64,000 bases of DNA, from assembly GCF_003600625.1 (NCBI RefSeq), contig NZ_CP032489.1, positions 3,410,001 to 3,474,000 of the forward strand, written 5' to 3'. Shown in pieces: positions 62,318 through 64,000 of this stretch. The stretch comes from Arachidicoccus soli. Its GTDB lineage: Bacteria > Bacteroidota > Bacteroidia > Chitinophagales > Chitinophagaceae. Below the pieces are notes generated by a model that saw only the letters and a list, made by a program, of their open reading frames with translations, searched no databases and was not told the origin of the DNA. The translations under genes and the position numbers were made by a program. Each line of letters begins with the position of its first letter. Position 1 is the stretch's first letter.

Positions 62318-64000
62318 TTAAAAGTTTTTAGTAACACTTATTTTTAACATAATGCCGTCTATGTCAATTTCTATTCCATTTTCCAATGTTGTAACAAAAG
62401 ATAAGCCATCTGCCAAAAGTTCCGAACAAATGTAAGGATTAAATTTCTCAATTGCGGGCCTAATCTTTTCATCTTCAAGCACCTTAACAAAGATACGGTC
62501 AGTTAATTCAAATTTAGATTCTTTTCTAATATTTTGTACACGATTTACAAACATTCTGGCAATGCCTTCCAATTTCAGGTCCTCCGAAATAGTGATATCC
62601 AAGGCAACTGTCAAGTTTCCGCTATTAGCCACACTCCAACCTGGTACATCCTCTGCCGTTATGACTACATCTGTTGGACAAATATTGATCATCTCTCCCT
62701 CTATAAGCAAATCAAATTTTCCTTGATTTTCCAACAAACCAATATCTTCTTGTGAAAAATTGTCAATAGCTGCTGCGACAGATTTCATTTTCCCACCCAA
62801 CCTTTTGCCCAACGCTTTGAAGTCGGCCTTTATTTTTTTACGAATGATACCGTGAGCGTCTGTAATATATTCAACTTCCTTGATATTTGTCTCAGATTTT
62901 ATTAAATCTTCTATTTTTTCTAGTTGATTTTGCATTTCTGGGTTCAAAACAGGTATCAAAACTTTCTGTAAGGGCTGACGAACAATGATATTTTCTTTCT
63001 TTCTTAATGAAAGAATTAGAGAAGAAAAGCTTTGCGCCAATAGCATTCTTTCTTCTAAAGAGTTATCTATACATGCTTCATTTGCTTTCGGATAATCTCC
63101 GTGATGTACAGTCTCTATTGAAAACCTATGGCTAACAGCATTTAGGTTTCTAAAAATTTCATCGCTGAAAAAAGGAGAAAGTGGCGCCATTAATCTAACC
63201 ACAGTTTCTAAACATTCGTATAGCGTTTGGTAAGCGGCAATTTTATCCTGCTCATATTCCCCTTTCCAGAAACGGCGACGGCAAAGACGTACATACCAAT
63301 TACTTAATTGTTCATCTACAAACTCTTCAATTGCACGAAAGGCGATTGTTGGTTCGTAATCGTCTAAATTAGTTGTGACTTTTTTGATTAAAGAATGTAA
63401 ACTTGAAAGAATCCATTGGTCAATTTCAGGTCTATCTTTAACAGATATATTATCCTCTTTGTAAGCAAACCCGTCTACATTGGCATACAAAGCGAAAAAC
63501 TGATAGGTATTATATAAGGTGCCGAAAAACTTACGCTGTACTTCTTTGATGCCATCCAGATCAAATTTCAAATTATCCCAGGGAGATGCGTTCGTCATTA
63601 AATACCAGCGCGTTGCATCAGCACTATATTTGTCGATTGTTTCAAAAGGGTCAATGGTATTACCCAAACGTTTCGACATTTTGTTTCCATATTTGTCCAG
63701 CACCAATCCGTTAGAAACGACTGTTTTATAAGCCAATCCCGGATATTTTTCATCTGAGACTTCTATGCCTGAATTTTTCAATTCCTCTTGCACATCCTCT
63801 TTCAATAAAGCACTGATGGCGTGTAAAGTATAAAACCATCCACGCGTCTGATCTACACCTTCACAAATAAAATCTGCAGGATAATTGTCCGCAAAAATTT
63901 CTTTATTTTCAAAAGGAAAATGCCATTGCGCAAAAGGCATGGCGCCACTGTCGAACCAGACGTCTATTAAGTCAGAAACCCGTTTCATTGGTTTTCCTGA
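62318..64000 (-). CDS. ileS: Isoleucyl-tRNA synthetase, C-terminal part (cut by window edge)
   Basis: The frame runs from the right edge to the stop at 62320-62318. It carries DVWFDSGAMPFAQWHFPF, the ICEGVDQTRGWFYTLHAIS segment and the KMSKS-type loop KYGNKMSKRLGN typical of class I synthetases for Ile, followed by the anticodon-binding domain (PEIDQWILSSLHSL, EEFVDEQLSNWYVRLCRRRF). The methionine at 63988 is internal; SGKP precedes it in frame, so the gene begins beyond 64000. The long C-terminal extension (LGKRLGGKMKSVAAAI, VTAEDVPGWSV) is typical of the IleS type in Bacteroidota. It is cotranscribed with the DksA-like gene. Confidence 0.95.
   Translation of the reverse strand, partial: SGKPMKRVSDLIDVWFDSGAMPFAQWHFPFENKEIFADNYPADFICEGVDQTRGWFYTLHAISALLKEDVQEELKNSGIEVSDEKYPGLAYKTVVSNGLVLDKYGNKMSKRLGNTIDPFETIDKYSADATRWYLMTNASPWDNLKFDLDGIKEVQRKFFGTLYNTYQFFALYANVDGFAYKEDNISVKDRPEIDQWILSSLHSLIKKVTTNLDDYEPTIAFRAIEEFVDEQLSNWYVRLCRRRFWKGEYEQDKIAAYQTLYECLETVVRLMAPLSPFFSDEIFRNLNAVSHRFSIETVHHGDYPKANEACIDNSLEERMLLAQSFSSLILSLRKKENIIVRQPLQKVLIPVLNPEMQNQLEKIEDLIKSETNIKEVEYITDAHGIIRKKIKADFKALGKRLGGKMKSVAAAIDNFSQEDIGLLENQGKFDLLIEGEMINICPTDVVITAEDVPGWSVANSGNLTVALDITISEDLKLEGIARMFVNRVQNIRKESKFELTDRIFVKVLEDEKIRPAIEKFNPYICSELLADGLSFVTTLENGIEIDIDGIMLKISVTKNF

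Noticed and set aside
61855-62331. Two long plus-strand frames rich in Phe, Cys and Ala/Thr
   Set aside because: They are the antisense of the Lys/Ala-rich repeats of the DksA-like gene.

Overview
The window is AT-rich DNA of a Bacteroidota bacterium, most likely a Chitinophagaceae-like lineage (inference). The evidence is three SusC/RagA receptors (one cut by the left edge), two SusD lipoproteins, many lipoprotein and AQ-type signal peptides, promoter matches to the Bacteroidota consensus TTTG-N19-TAnnTTTG, and the house style of genes such as ileS followed by a DksA-like gene. I see no rRNA, tRNA or CRISPR array.

Layout. 1-13.1 kb is glycan-uptake territory: the start of a SusC gene, a decayed IS982-type transposase, a two-component system, a GH92 alpha-mannosidase, then (minus strand) a DeoR regulator followed by a SusC-SusD-DUF4397 lipoprotein operon. 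13.5-17.1 kb is a metal-homeostasis pair: an Nramp transporter fused to a UspA domain, coupled to an outer-membrane protein, and divergent from a DtxR/MntR regulator with a well-formed promoter/operator between them. 17.3-24 kb holds a small envelope-stress operon (YtxH, holin-like, hypothetical), a PcrA/UvrD helicase, a LacI regulator and two tandem S66 LD-carboxypeptidases. At 24.0-26.5 kb an intact IS200/IS605 element (tnpA and tnpB divergent) splits an alkA-type DNA glycosylase gene; both halves are readable. 26.5-42.2 kb is mostly housekeeping or secreted enzymes: polysaccharide deacetylase, lactonase, glutamate-synthase-like FMN protein, Na+/H+ antiporter, M3 and M1 peptidases, cyclic-nucleotide phosphodiesterase, nucleoid-associated protein, thyA and folA. 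42.3-47.2 kb is an orphan SusCD pair. 47.6-49.5 kb holds a sugar nucleotidyltransferase, a small membrane protein and surE (whose start lies at an A9 tract). 61-64 kb has a 49-aa protein, a DksA-like regulator with a long histone-H1-like tail, and the C-terminal part of ileS.

The most unusual region is 49.6-60.9 kb. A TPR histidine kinase and LuxR-type response regulator sit divergently from a plus-strand cluster made of two near-identical small secreted proteins, a PapD-like periplasmic chaperone, a three-domain secreted protein whose repeats resemble the small proteins, and a 973-aa outer-membrane protein with Ig-like N-terminal domains, a long beta-rich middle and SdrD/prealbumin-like C-terminal domains. 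I read it as a chaperone-usher-like surface fibre assembly locus of Bacteroidota (inference). The first subunit gene, its promoter and the 5' end of the kinase have been tandemly duplicated; the kinase copy is decaying, while the mature parts of the subunit genes are almost identical.
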